This document shows positions 5,752 through 12,605 of a stretch of DNA of 13,848 nt, in pieces (position 1 is the first letter of the stretch; every line of letters starts with the position of its first letter). Below the pieces are notes generated by a model, which searched no databases, had not been told where the DNA came from, and was given only the letters and a program-made list of their open reading frames with translations. The stretch lies in contig CAIUGQ010000144.1 in assembly GCA_903898725.1 (NCBI GenBank), positions 1-13,848 of the forward strand, given 5' to 3'. This stretch comes from an uncultured Burkholderiales bacterium. Its GTDB lineage: Bacteria; Pseudomonadota; Gammaproteobacteria; Burkholderiales; Burkholderiaceae_E. Both the position numbers and the translations under genes were made by a program.

Positions 5752-6963
5752 ATGACCCCTTCGATGACCGATCCCAAGGCGTTCGCCGGCATCCGCGTGC
5801 TCGACTTCACGCACGTGCTCGCCGGCCCCTACGCCACCTCGCAGATCGCGATGCAGGGCGCCGACGTGATCAAGATCGAGCCGCGCACCGGCGACGGCAT
5901 GCGCCTGACGCCGGTCTCGCGCGAATGGTCCGAGCGCGGCCTCGGGCCCGCCTGGATGGCGGTCAACGCGAACAAGCGCAGCATCACGCTCGACCTCGCG
6001 AAGGACGAGGCCAAGCGGATCGTGCACCGGCTCGCCGAGGGCGCCGACGTGGTCGTCTCCAACTTCCGTCCGGGCGTGATGGACAAGCTCGGCATCGGCT
6101 GGGAGGCGCTGTCGGCGATCAATCCGCGCCTGATCTACGTCGAGCTCTCGGGCTTCGGCTCGACCGGTCCCGAGCGCCGCACCGCGAGCTTCGACGGCAA
6201 GATCCAGGCGATGTCGGGGCTGATGACCCTGACCGGCGAGACGGTCAACGGCCCGATGCGCGCCGGCTTCGCCGCGGCCGACGTCGCCACCGGCATCACC
6301 GGTGCCTTCGCGATCGCGACCGCCCTCTTCCAGCGCACCCACACCGGACGGGGCCAGTTCGTCGACGTCGCGATGCTCGACTCGATGCTCGGCTTCCTCA
6401 ACGGGCAGATCGCCGAGTGGCTGAACACCGGCTACCGGCATCCGCAGTACGGCAACCGCTCGGTGAGCATGAAGCCGACCGCCGACCGCTTCCGCTGCGG
6501 CGAGGGCTTCATCGTGCTGGCCGTGCTGACCGAGCCGCAGTTCCAGCGGCTGATGACGACGCTCGGCCGCGCCGATGCGCTCGCCGACCCGCGCTTCGCC
6601 GACTGGTTCACGCGGATGGAGCACGACGGTGCGCTGCGCGAGGTCATCGAGGGCGCGTTCGCCGAGGGCACGCCCGAGCAGTGGGTGGCCCGGCTCACCG
6701 AGGCCGACGTGCCCTGCGCGCGCGTCACCTCGCTGCCCGACATCGTCACGCACCCGCAGCTCGCGCACCGTGGCTACCTGCAGCAGGCCGAGACGCCCTA
6801 CGGGCCGGTGACGCTGGCCGGTCCGGCGTTCCGTTTCGCGCATGGCAACGGCGGCATCGACCGTCCGCTGGCGACCCTCGGCATGCACACCGACGAAGTG
6901 CTCGCCGAGCTCGGCTACGATGCCGCGGGGATCGCCGCGCTGCGCGAGGCAGGGGTGGTCTGA
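5752..6963 (+). CDS. CaiB/BaiF family III CoA-transferase (second copy)
   Basis: A 403-residue CoA-transferase. The N-terminal GIRVLDFTHVLAGPYAT (13-29) and DVIKIEPRTGDGMR (38-51) are classic, NKRSITLDL (74-82) is the CoA-site segment, and Asp177 in AAADVATG matches the catalytic aspartate of formyl-CoA transferase. GRGQFVDVAMLDSML (about 199-213) and the C-terminal LGMHTDEVLAELGY are also family features. It is closer to formyl-CoA transferase in its N-terminus (LDFTHV.AGP) than the first copy is. Two ATGs are possible, 5752 and 5764; neither has a Shine-Dalgarno, and alignment to family N-termini (MT.P...G..VLDFTHV) would also suit 5764. The preceding 69 bases are C-rich. Two divergent CoA-transferases in one operon suggest separate activation and CoA-recycling steps, or two acids. 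Confidence 0.93.
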   Translation: MTPSMTDPKAFAGIRVLDFTHVLAGPYATSQIAMQGADVIKIEPRTGDGMRLTPVSREWSERGLGPAWMAVNANKRSITLDLAKDEAKRIVHRLAEGADVVVSNFRPGVMDKLGIGWEALSAINPRLIYVELSGFGSTGPERRTASFDGKIQAMSGLMTLTGETVNGPMRAGFAAADVATGITGAFAIATALFQRTHTGRGQFVDVAMLDSMLGFLNGQIAEWLNTGYRHPQYGNRSVSMKPTADRFRCGEGFIVLAVLTEPQFQRLMTTLGRADALADPRFADWFTRMEHDGALREVIEGAFAEGTPEQWVARLTEADVPCARVTSLPDIVTHPQLAHRGYLQQAETPYGPVTLAGPAFRFAHGNGGIDRPLATLGMHTDEVLAELGYDAAGIAALREAGVV

Positions 6964-6966
6964 CGC

Positions 6967-6986
6967 GTCGGGGCCGGTGCGCCGAC
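6967..6986. promoter_or_regulatory. Imperfect inverted repeat after the second CoA-transferase
   Basis: GTCGGGGC (6967-6974) and GCGCCGAC (6979-6986) form an 8-base-pair arm with one mismatch and a CGGT loop, beginning four bases after the stop codon. No T-tract follows. It may be an RNA stability or weak termination element. Confidence 0.35.
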
Positions 6987-7003
6987 GGACACTGGACGAA
7001 GCC

Positions 7004-7019
7004 GCGCGGGCGCCCGCGC
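7004..7019. promoter_or_regulatory. Perfect 16-base palindrome before the aldehyde dehydrogenase ribosome site
   Basis: GCGCGGGCGCCCGCGC reads the same on both strands and ends five bases before the GAGGAG ribosome site (7025-7030). As RNA it would fold into a 6-base-pair stem with a GCGC loop. As DNA it could be a protein site. A chance origin in a GC-rich genome is possible, though the perfect symmetry over 16 bases and the position are notable. Confidence 0.4.
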
Positions 7020-7024
7020 CGATC

Positions 7025-7030
7025 GAGGAG
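7025..7030 (+). promoter_or_regulatory. Ribosome binding site favouring the second of two ATGs
   Basis: GAGGAG ends two bases before the ATG at 7033 and five bases before the ATG at 7036. The usual spacing favours 7036, giving a protein beginning MSIPYEDL. Confidence 0.6.
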
Positions 7031-7035
7031 TCATG

Positions 7036-8475
7036 ATGAGCATTCCGTACGAAGACCTGTGCCTGTACATCGACGGCGAGTTCGTCAGCGGCGGCGGCCG
7101 CCGCGAGCAGGACGTGCACGACCCGTCCACCGGCTCGGTCATCGGCCGCCTGCCGCATGCCACGCCCGCCGACCTCGACCGAGCGCTCGGCGCGGCGCAG
7201 CGCGCCTTCGAGACCTGGAAGACGGTGTCGCCGCTCGAGCGCAGCCGCATCCTGCGCCGCGTCGCCGAGCTCACCCGCGAGCGCGTGCAGGCGATCGCCC
7301 GCAACCTCACGCTCGACCAGGGCAAGCCGCTGGCCGAGGCGGTGAGCGAGCTCACGCGCTGCGCCGACCATTGCGACTGGCACGCCGAGGAGTGCCGCCG
7401 CATCTACGGCCGCGTGATCCCGGCGCGCTTCCCGAACGTGCGTCAGTTCGTGCTGCGCGAGCCGGTCGGCGTGTGCGCCGCGTTCACGCCGTGGAACTTC
7501 CCGTACAACCAGGCGATCCGCAAGATCGCCGCCGCCGTCGGTGCGGGCTGCACCATCGTGCTCAAGGGCCCCGAGGACACGCCGAGCGCGGTGGTCGCGA
7601 TCGCCCGGATGTTCCACGAGGCCGGCCTGCCGCCGGGTGTGCTCAACGTCGTCTGGGGCGTGCCCGCCGAGGTCTCGAAGCACCTGATCGAGTCGCCGAT
7701 CGTGCGCAAGGTGTCGTTCACCGGCTCCGTGCCGGTGGGCAAGCAGCTCGCCGCGATGGCCGGCGCGCACATGAAGCGCGTGACCATGGAGCTCGGCGGG
7801 CACTCTCCGGTCATCGTCTGCGAGGACGCCGACATCGAGCGCGCCGCCGACATGCTGTCGACGCTGAAGTTCGCCAACGCCGGCCAGGTCTGCGTGTCGC
7901 CGAACCGGATGTACGTCCACGAGAAGGCCTTCGACCGCTTCATGGCCCGCTTCATCGAGGCGGTGAAGAAGATCAAGGTCGGCCCGGGCCTGGACGCCGA
8001 CACGCGCATGGGCCCGCTGGCCCACGAGCGCCGCCTGCCCGCGATGGCCGAGATGGTGGAGGACGCCACCGACCGCGGTGCGCGCATCGAGACGGGCGGC
8101 GCGCGGATCGGCGACCGCGGCTACTTCTGGGCGCCGACGGTGCTCACCAACGTGCCCGACGAGTCGCGGATCATGACCCAGGAGCCCTTCGGGCCGGTCG
8201 TGCCCTGCGTGCCGTTCCGCGACCTCGACGACGCGCTGCGCCGCGCGAACTCGCTGCCCTACGGTCTGTCGTCGTATGCGTTCACGAACTCGACGAAGCA
8301 CGCGCTGAAGATCCAGAACGGCATCCAGGCCGGACTGGTGAACATCAACCACTTCGGACAGGGGCTGCCGGAGACGCCGTTCGGCGGCATCAAGGACAGC
8401 GGCATCGGCAGCGAGGGCGGCACCGAGACCTTCGACGGCTACCTGGTGACGAAGTTCGTCACCCAGATGGACTGA
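7036..8475 (+). CDS. NAD(P)-dependent aldehyde dehydrogenase
   Basis: A 479-residue aldehyde dehydrogenase (480 if started at 7033) that oxidises an aldehyde or semialdehyde to the acid. All catalytic signatures are present: PWNFP with Asn154, the cofactor segment VLKGPEDTPSAV with Lys177, FTGSVPVG (229-236), the general base Glu252 in MELGGHSP, the nucleophile Cys286 in GQVCVSPNRMYVHE, and Glu383 in QEPFGPVV. Length and layout resemble succinate-semialdehyde or other omega-semialdehyde dehydrogenases (VCVSPNR; the tail FGGIKDSGIGSEGG), but the substrate is not fixed by these motifs. It is the last gene of the long plus-strand run, separated by 69 bases with two inverted repeats, and ends against a strong hairpin facing the convergent TetR gene. 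The nearby aminotransferase could supply an aldehyde substrate. Confidence 0.95.
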   Translation: MSIPYEDLCLYIDGEFVSGGGRREQDVHDPSTGSVIGRLPHATPADLDRALGAAQRAFETWKTVSPLERSRILRRVAELTRERVQAIARNLTLDQGKPLAEAVSELTRCADHCDWHAEECRRIYGRVIPARFPNVRQFVLREPVGVCAAFTPWNFPYNQAIRKIAAAVGAGCTIVLKGPEDTPSAVVAIARMFHEAGLPPGVLNVVWGVPAEVSKHLIESPIVRKVSFTGSVPVGKQLAAMAGAHMKRVTMELGGHSPVIVCEDADIERAADMLSTLKFANAGQVCVSPNRMYVHEKAFDRFMARFIEAVKKIKVGPGLDADTRMGPLAHERRLPAMAEMVEDATDRGARIETGGARIGDRGYFWAPTVLTNVPDESRIMTQEPFGPVVPCVPFRDLDDALRRANSLPYGLSSYAFTNSTKHALKIQNGIQAGLVNINHFGQGLPETPFGGIKDSGIGSEGGTETFDGYLVTKFVTQMD

Positions 8476-8484
8476 GGCCGATGC

Positions 8485-8506
8485 GCACGCGGGAGGCCCC
8501 GCGTGC
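8485..8506. terminator. Strong hairpin between convergent genes
   Basis: GCACGCGGG (8485-8493) and CCCGCGTGC (8498-8506) form a perfect 9-base-pair stem with an AGGC loop. It lies between the aldehyde dehydrogenase stop (8475) and the stop of the convergent TetR gene (8523), and would fold on either transcript. There is no T-tract on either side, so termination might need Rho or depend on stem strength alone. Confidence 0.55.
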
Positions 8507-8522
8507 CGCCGCGGCGCGCGGG

Positions 8523-9212
8523 TCAGTCCAGGTAGGGCTCGAGGTAGCGCTCGAGCGCGACCGCGCCTTCGCGCATCAGCGGACGGCGCAGCGCGGGCTC
8601 GAGCGTGGCGCGGTCGAGCAGGCCGACCATCATCGCCAGCAGCGTGGTGGCCACCAGGTCCGCGCGCTTGGCGGTCATCGTGGGCACGCGGCTGCGCAGC
8701 CCCGCACCGAGCCGCTCGCCCATGCGCTCGAAGCCGGCCCGCTCGATGACCCAGAGCTGCGGCGCAGAGTGCAGCGCTCGACGCAGGCCCTTGACCCCGG
8801 TGCGACGCACGCGCAGGTCGAGCAGCTTGTCGGTGATCGAACGGAGCTCGCGCCGCCAGTCCGCGGACGTGCCGAAGGTGCTGAGCATCGGACCGACCTT
8901 CTCGTAGCGCTCGGTCTCGATCGACAGCGCGAGGGCTTCGATCAGCGCGTACTTGTCGGGGAAGTAGCGGTACAGCGTCGCGATGTTGACCTGCGCCCGC
9001 TCGGCGACCGCCGTGGTGGTCAGTGCGTCGAAGCCCGCGTCGTCCAGCAGCTCGCCGGTGGCACGCAGGATGCGGTTCACCGCCGCACGCGCACGCTGCT
9101 GACGCGGCACGGTGCGCATCCGTGCCCCGGACAGCTGCGCGTCGGGCTCCGCTGCGGGAACCGGAGGCGAGGAGAACGGGCCCGGTGCGGGCGTCTTGCC
9201 GATGGTTCGCAT
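8523..9212 (-). CDS. TetR/AcrR family transcriptional regulator
   Basis: A 229-residue repressor-type protein. The DNA-binding domain is at about 39-85: a first helix with ARAAVNRILRATGELLDDAGF, then LTTTAVAERAQVNIATLYRYFPDKYALIEAL, the classic TetR helix-turn-helix ending in LYRYF.DK. The C-terminal domain (about 90-229) has no recognised ligand motif. The ATG at 9212 adds a Pro/Ala-rich stretch of about 31 residues before the domain; a candidate -10 box TAGAAT (complement of 9233-9238) fits this start. The ATG at 9119 would give a normal short TetR N-terminus and cannot be excluded. The gene is convergent with the aldehyde dehydrogenase and divergent from the aminotransferase, so it likely controls the aminotransferase and itself, probably in response to an acid, amine, aldehyde or acyl-CoA. 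That target and effector are inference. Confidence 0.9.
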   Translation of the reverse strand: MRTIGKTPAPGPFSSPPVPAAEPDAQLSGARMRTVPRQQRARAAVNRILRATGELLDDAGFDALTTTAVAERAQVNIATLYRYFPDKYALIEALALSIETERYEKVGPMLSTFGTSADWRRELRSITDKLLDLRVRRTGVKGLRRALHSAPQLWVIERAGFERMGERLGAGLRSRVPTMTAKRADLVATTLLAMMVGLLDRATLEPALRRPLMREGAVALERYLEPYLD

Positions 9213-9232
9213 GGCCTCTCGAGAACACTTCG

Positions 9233-9238
9233 ATTCTA
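9233..9238 (-). promoter_or_regulatory. Candidate -10 box for the TetR gene
   Basis: On the minus strand this reads TAGAAT, one base from the TATAAT consensus, and lies in the most AT-rich part of the divergent spacer, about 20 bases before the ATG at 9212. No convincing -35 was found. Confidence 0.3.
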
Positions 9239-9288
9239 TCAGCCCGATGCCGCGCGCACCGGGCATCCACGCCGCGATGAGGCCCATC

Positions 9289-9309
9289 GCGGTACCGTTG
9301 GTCGACCGC
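9289..9309. promoter_or_regulatory. Candidate operator: two 8-base palindromes one helical turn apart
   Basis: CGGTACCG (9290-9297) and GGTCGACC (9300-9307) are each perfect palindromes, and their centres are ten bases apart. Together they are bounded by a GCGGT (9289-9293) and ACCGC (9305-9309) inverted repeat. They lie 44 bases before the aminotransferase start, in the spacer shared with the TetR gene. TetR proteins usually bind short palindromes in exactly such spacers, so this is the best candidate operator here; the assignment is by position and symmetry only. Confidence 0.35.
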
Positions 9310-9352
9310 GGAGCCGCCGCCGGTCCGTCGCACGCATCCCGAGGAGAACCCG

Positions 9353-10741
9353 ATGACCCGAAGCCACGACGACAACATCCGTCAGGACGTCCGCAACGTC
9401 CTGCATCCGTACACGCCGCTCGACAAGATCGCGGTGACCGGCCCGATGGTCATCCGCAAGGGCGATGGCGTCTACGTCGAGGACGACCAGGGCCGCCGCT
9501 ACCTCGAAGGCATGTCGGGGCTGTGGTGCACCGCGCTCGGCTTCTCCGAGCAGCGGCTGGTCGACGCCGCGATCCGCCAGATGCGCGACCTCCCGTACTA
9601 CCAGATCTTCGCCGGCCGCTCGAACGAGCCGTCGATCGAGCTGTCCGAGCGGCTGCTCGCGATGACCCGCCACCTCGGCATGGACAAGGCGCTCTATGCG
9701 AACTCCGGCTCCGAGGCCAACGACGCCGCGGTCAAGGTGATCTGGTACTACTTCAACGCCGTCGGCAAGCCCGAGAAGAAGAAGCTGATCGCCCGCGAGC
9801 GCGGCTACCACGGCGTGACCGTGATGACGGCGAGCCTGACCGGCCTGGCCGGCAACCACGCCGACTTCGACCTGCCGATCGGCCGCGTGCTGCGCACCGG
9901 CTGCCCGAGCGCGTATCACTACGCGAAACCCGGCGAGACCGAGGCGCAGCTCGTCGACCGGCTGATGGACGAGCTCGAGGCGCTGATCGCGCGCGAGGGC
10001 GCCGACACCATCGCCGCGTTCTTCGCCGAGCCGGTGCAGGGCGCGGGCGGCGTGATCGTGCCGCCGGAGAGCTACTTCCCCAAGCTGCAGGCCCTGCTCA
10101 AGAAGCACGACATCCTGCTGGTGGCCGACGAGGTGATCACCGGCTTCGGGCGCACCGGCAGCATGTTCGGCTGCGACACCTACGGCATCCGGCCCGACCT
10201 GATGACCGTGGCCAAGGCACTGTCGAGCTCGTACATGCCGATCTCGGCGACGCTGATGTCGTCGCGGATCTACGAGGGCCTGGTCGAGGGCAGCAAGCGC
10301 AACGGCTCGTTCGCCCACGGCGTGACCTACGCGGGTCACCCGGTCGCCTCCGCCGTGGCCGTCGAGGCGCTCAAGATCTATGAGGAGCGCGACATCGCCG
10401 GCCAGGTCCGCGCGGTGGCGCCGCGCTTCCTGCGCCGCCTGCACGCGCTCGACGCGCATCCGCTGGTGGCGGGTGCCCGGGGCGTGGGCCTGATCGGCGC
10501 CGTCGAGCTGGTGCGCGACAAGGCATCGCGCGCGCCCTTCGATCCGGCCAGTGGCGTGCAGGCGCGGCTCGCCGACGCGGTGCTGGAGGAGGGGCTGATC
10601 ACGCGCTCGCTGCGCGATACGGTCGCGCTGTGCCCGCCGCTGATCATCACCGAACCGCAGATCGACGAGATGTTCGACAAGTTCGAGCGCGCGCTCGAGA
10701 CGACGCTCGCGTTCGCGCGGTCCAAGGCCATGGTCGACTGA
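9353..10741 (+). CDS. Class III PLP-dependent aminotransferase (omega-amine/amino acid:pyruvate type)
   Basis: A 462-residue fold-type I aminotransferase that would convert a terminal amine or omega-amino acid to an aldehyde or semialdehyde using pyruvate or a keto acid. The PLP-phosphate segment YANSGSEAND (115-124), the ring-stacking Tyr152 in RGYHG, the acid Asp259 in VADEVITGFGRTG (257-269), the Schiff-base Lys288 in TVAKALSSSYMP and GVTYAGHP (323-330) are all present. GMSGLWC (53-59) and the conserved Arg421 in LRDTVALCPPL, the likely switch residue for carboxylate binding, place it among omega-aminotransferases (putrescine, beta-alanine and taurine:pyruvate relatives). The start has GAGGAG (9341-9346) six bases upstream. 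It is divergent from TetR and is probably TetR-controlled. With the aldehyde dehydrogenase it could form a two-step amine-to-acid route; the actual amine is unknown. Confidence 0.94.
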   Translation: MTRSHDDNIRQDVRNVLHPYTPLDKIAVTGPMVIRKGDGVYVEDDQGRRYLEGMSGLWCTALGFSEQRLVDAAIRQMRDLPYYQIFAGRSNEPSIELSERLLAMTRHLGMDKALYANSGSEANDAAVKVIWYYFNAVGKPEKKKLIARERGYHGVTVMTASLTGLAGNHADFDLPIGRVLRTGCPSAYHYAKPGETEAQLVDRLMDELEALIAREGADTIAAFFAEPVQGAGGVIVPPESYFPKLQALLKKHDILLVADEVITGFGRTGSMFGCDTYGIRPDLMTVAKALSSSYMPISATLMSSRIYEGLVEGSKRNGSFAHGVTYAGHPVASAVAVEALKIYEERDIAGQVRAVAPRFLRRLHALDAHPLVAGARGVGLIGAVELVRDKASRAPFDPASGVQARLADAVLEEGLITRSLRDTVALCPPLIITEPQIDEMFDKFERALETTLAFARSKAMVD

Positions 10742-10765
10742 GCGGGCGGGGGCGGTGCCGCCCGC
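10742..10765. terminator. GC-rich hairpin after the aminotransferase
   Basis: GCGGGCGG (10742-10749) and CCGCCCGC (10758-10765) form a perfect 8-base-pair stem starting at the base after the stop codon. An inner alternative pairs GGGCGG (10750-10755) with CCGCCC (10758-10763). No T-tract follows. It may end or weaken transcription before the acyl-CoA synthetase. Confidence 0.45.
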
Positions 10766-10778
10766 GGGTCCGATCCGG

Positions 10779-10784
10779 TAGCAT
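10779..10784 (+). promoter_or_regulatory. Candidate -10 box before the acyl-CoA synthetase gene
   Basis: TAGCAT lies about 50 bases before the ATG at 10836 and after the hairpin, the only AT-leaning hexamer in this spacer. The best -35 match (GTGCCG, 10755-10760) is poor and overlaps the hairpin, so this is a weak call. Confidence 0.25.
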
Positions 10785-10835
10785 CCGGCCGAAGGTCCCG
10801 CCGGCTCGCTCCGGCACCGCCCACAGGAGACACCG

Positions 10836-12530
10836 ATGACGCCCGCCGCCCCGTCCTACGACCATGGCACCTCCGACGCCCGACTGATCGGCGAGACGAT
10901 CGGTCGAGCCTTCGACCGCACGGTCGAGCGGTACCCGGACCGCGAGGCGCTGGTCGTGCCCTACCAGGACGTGCGCTGGACCTGGGCGGAGTTCGGCCGA
11001 CGCGTCGACGCGCTCGCAGCCGGGCTGCTGGCGCTGGGCCTGGAGCCCGGCGAGCGGGTCGGCATCTGGGCACCGAACTGCGCCGAGTGGGTGCTGACGC
11101 AGTTCGCCAGCGCCAAGGCCGGGCTGATCCTGGTGAACATCAACCCGGCCTATCGGCGGGCCGAGCTCGAATACGCGCTGAACAAGGTCGAGTGCAAGGC
11201 GCTGGTGCTGGCGCCGGCGCTCAAGACCAGCGACTACCTGGCGATCATCAACGACCTCGCGCCCGAGCTCGCGAGCGCCACGCCGGGCGCGCTGCAGGCC
11301 AAGGCACTGCCGGCGCTGCGCGCGGTCGTGCGGCTGGGCTCAGCGCGCACGCCGGGCATGCTGAACTTCGACGACGTGGCTGCGGGCGGCGGCGAGGCCG
11401 AGCGCGCGCGCATCGCCGAGCTCGCCGGCACGCTGCAGTTCGACGACCCGATCAACATCCAGTTCACCTCGGGCACCACCGGCTTTCCGAAGGGCGCGAC
11501 GCTCACCCACCAGAACATCCTGAACAACGGCTTCTTCGTCGCCGAGGCGATCCGCCTGACGCACGAGGACCGGCTGTGCATCCCGGTGCCGCTCTACCAC
11601 TGCTTCGGCATGGTGATGGGCAACCTCGGCTGCATGACGCATGGCGCGACGATGGTCTATCCGTCGGATGCGTTCGATCCGCTGACCGTGCTGCAGACGG
11701 TGCAGGCCGAGCGCTGCACCGCGCTCTACGGCGTGCCGACGATGTTCATCGCCGAGCTCGACCATCCGCGCTTCGCCGAGTTCGACCTGTCGACGCTGCG
11801 CACCGGCATCATGGCCGGCTCGCCCTGCCCGGTGGAGGTGATGAAGCGCGTGCAGTCGCAGATGAACATGCGCGAGGTCACCATCGCCTACGGCATGACC
11901 GAGACCTCGCCGGTGTCGACGCAGAGCTCGGTCGACGACCCGCTCGAGCGCCGCGTGTCGACGGTGGGGCGCGTGCAGCCGCACATCGAGGTCAAGATCG
12001 TCGACACGCAGGGCCGCATCGTGCCGCGCGGCGTCACCGGGGAACTCTGCACGCGCGGCTACTCGGTGATGCGCGGCTACTGGAACGACGACGCGAAGAC
12101 GGCCGAGGCGATCGATGCGGGCCGCTGGATGCACACCGGCGACCTCGCGACCATGGACGACGAGGGCTACGTGAACATCGTCGGGCGCCTGAAGGACCTG
12201 GTGATCCGCGGCGGCGAGAACGTCTACCCGCGCGAGGTCGAGGAGTTCCTCTACCGGCATCCGAAGGTTCAGGACGTGCAGGTGATCGGCGTGCCCGACC
12301 CGAAGTACGGCGAGGAACTCTGCGCGTGGGTCAAGCTGCGCGACGGACAGACCGCGACCGCCGAGGAGATCCGCGAGTTCTGCCGCGGTCAGATCGCCCA
12401 CTACAAGATCCCGCGGCACGTGCGCTTCGTCGACGGCTTCCCGATGACCATCACCGGCAAGGTCCAGAAGTTCGTGATGCGCAAGGAGACGATCGAGGCG
12501 CTGGGCCTGGCGGAGCAGAAGACGGCGTAA
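10836..12530 (+). CDS. AMP-forming acyl-CoA synthetase (fatty acid/carboxylate-CoA ligase)
   Basis: A 564-residue member of the adenylate-forming (ANL) superfamily that activates a carboxylic acid with ATP and then CoA. The P-loop TSGTTGFPKG (211-220), YGMTETSPV (352-360), the hinge and nucleotide region TGDLATMDDEGYVNIVGRLKDL (434-455), IRGGENVYPREVEEFLYRHP (457-476) and the catalytic Lys542 in ITGKVQKF are all intact. The pattern, including IPVPLYHCFGMVMGNL (249-264), is that of medium-chain or ACSF2-like synthetases common in Burkholderiales, not of acetyl-CoA synthetase. The start has AGGAG (10825-10829) six bases upstream. It follows the aminotransferase by 94 bases with a hairpin and a possible promoter between, so it may be transcribed separately. 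It could activate the acid made by the aldehyde dehydrogenase, but the substrate is not determined. Confidence 0.95.
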   Translation: MTPAAPSYDHGTSDARLIGETIGRAFDRTVERYPDREALVVPYQDVRWTWAEFGRRVDALAAGLLALGLEPGERVGIWAPNCAEWVLTQFASAKAGLILVNINPAYRRAELEYALNKVECKALVLAPALKTSDYLAIINDLAPELASATPGALQAKALPALRAVVRLGSARTPGMLNFDDVAAGGGEAERARIAELAGTLQFDDPINIQFTSGTTGFPKGATLTHQNILNNGFFVAEAIRLTHEDRLCIPVPLYHCFGMVMGNLGCMTHGATMVYPSDAFDPLTVLQTVQAERCTALYGVPTMFIAELDHPRFAEFDLSTLRTGIMAGSPCPVEVMKRVQSQMNMREVTIAYGMTETSPVSTQSSVDDPLERRVSTVGRVQPHIEVKIVDTQGRIVPRGVTGELCTRGYSVMRGYWNDDAKTAEAIDAGRWMHTGDLATMDDEGYVNIVGRLKDLVIRGGENVYPREVEEFLYRHPKVQDVQVIGVPDPKYGEELCAWVKLRDGQTATAEEIREFCRGQIAHYKIPRHVRFVDGFPMTITGKVQKFVMRKETIEALGLAEQKTA

Positions 12531-12537
12531 CCTCCGG

Positions 12538-12561
12538 GGCGGGCGGGTCGTCTCGCCCGCC
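12538..12561. terminator. GC-rich hairpin after the acyl-CoA synthetase
   Basis: GGCGGGCG (12538-12545) and CGCCCGCC (12554-12561) form a perfect 8-base-pair stem, extendable by two pairs to a TCGT loop, seven bases after the stop codon. It closely resembles the hairpin at 10742-10765 in sequence and position, and also lacks a T-tract. Confidence 0.5.
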
Positions 12562-12605
12562 ACGGACACCTCGTCCTCCCCTGATCGATCCACTCGAACG
12601 GACCC

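Noticed and set aside
4962..9356. A 1464-codon open frame on the plus strand spanning several genes.
   Set aside because: It runs out of frame through the aldolase, CoA-transferase and dehydrogenase genes and antisense to TetR. Its product is an Arg/Ala/Pro-rich run without domains. The high GC content depletes stop codons in all frames, which explains its length.
5713..9378. A 1221-codon open frame on the minus strand, antisense to the CoA-transferase and aldehyde dehydrogenase genes.
   Set aside because: Composition is low-complexity Arg/His/Ala/Val. It crosses the real TetR gene in another frame and has no motif. It is a codon-bias shadow.
10836..12530. The acyl-CoA synthetase as DmdB of the DMSP demethylation pathway, with the crotonases as DmdD.
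   Set aside because: No DmdA or DmdC is present, and the sequence pattern looks like a general medium-chain (ACSF2-like) synthetase. The genes are also in different transcription units.
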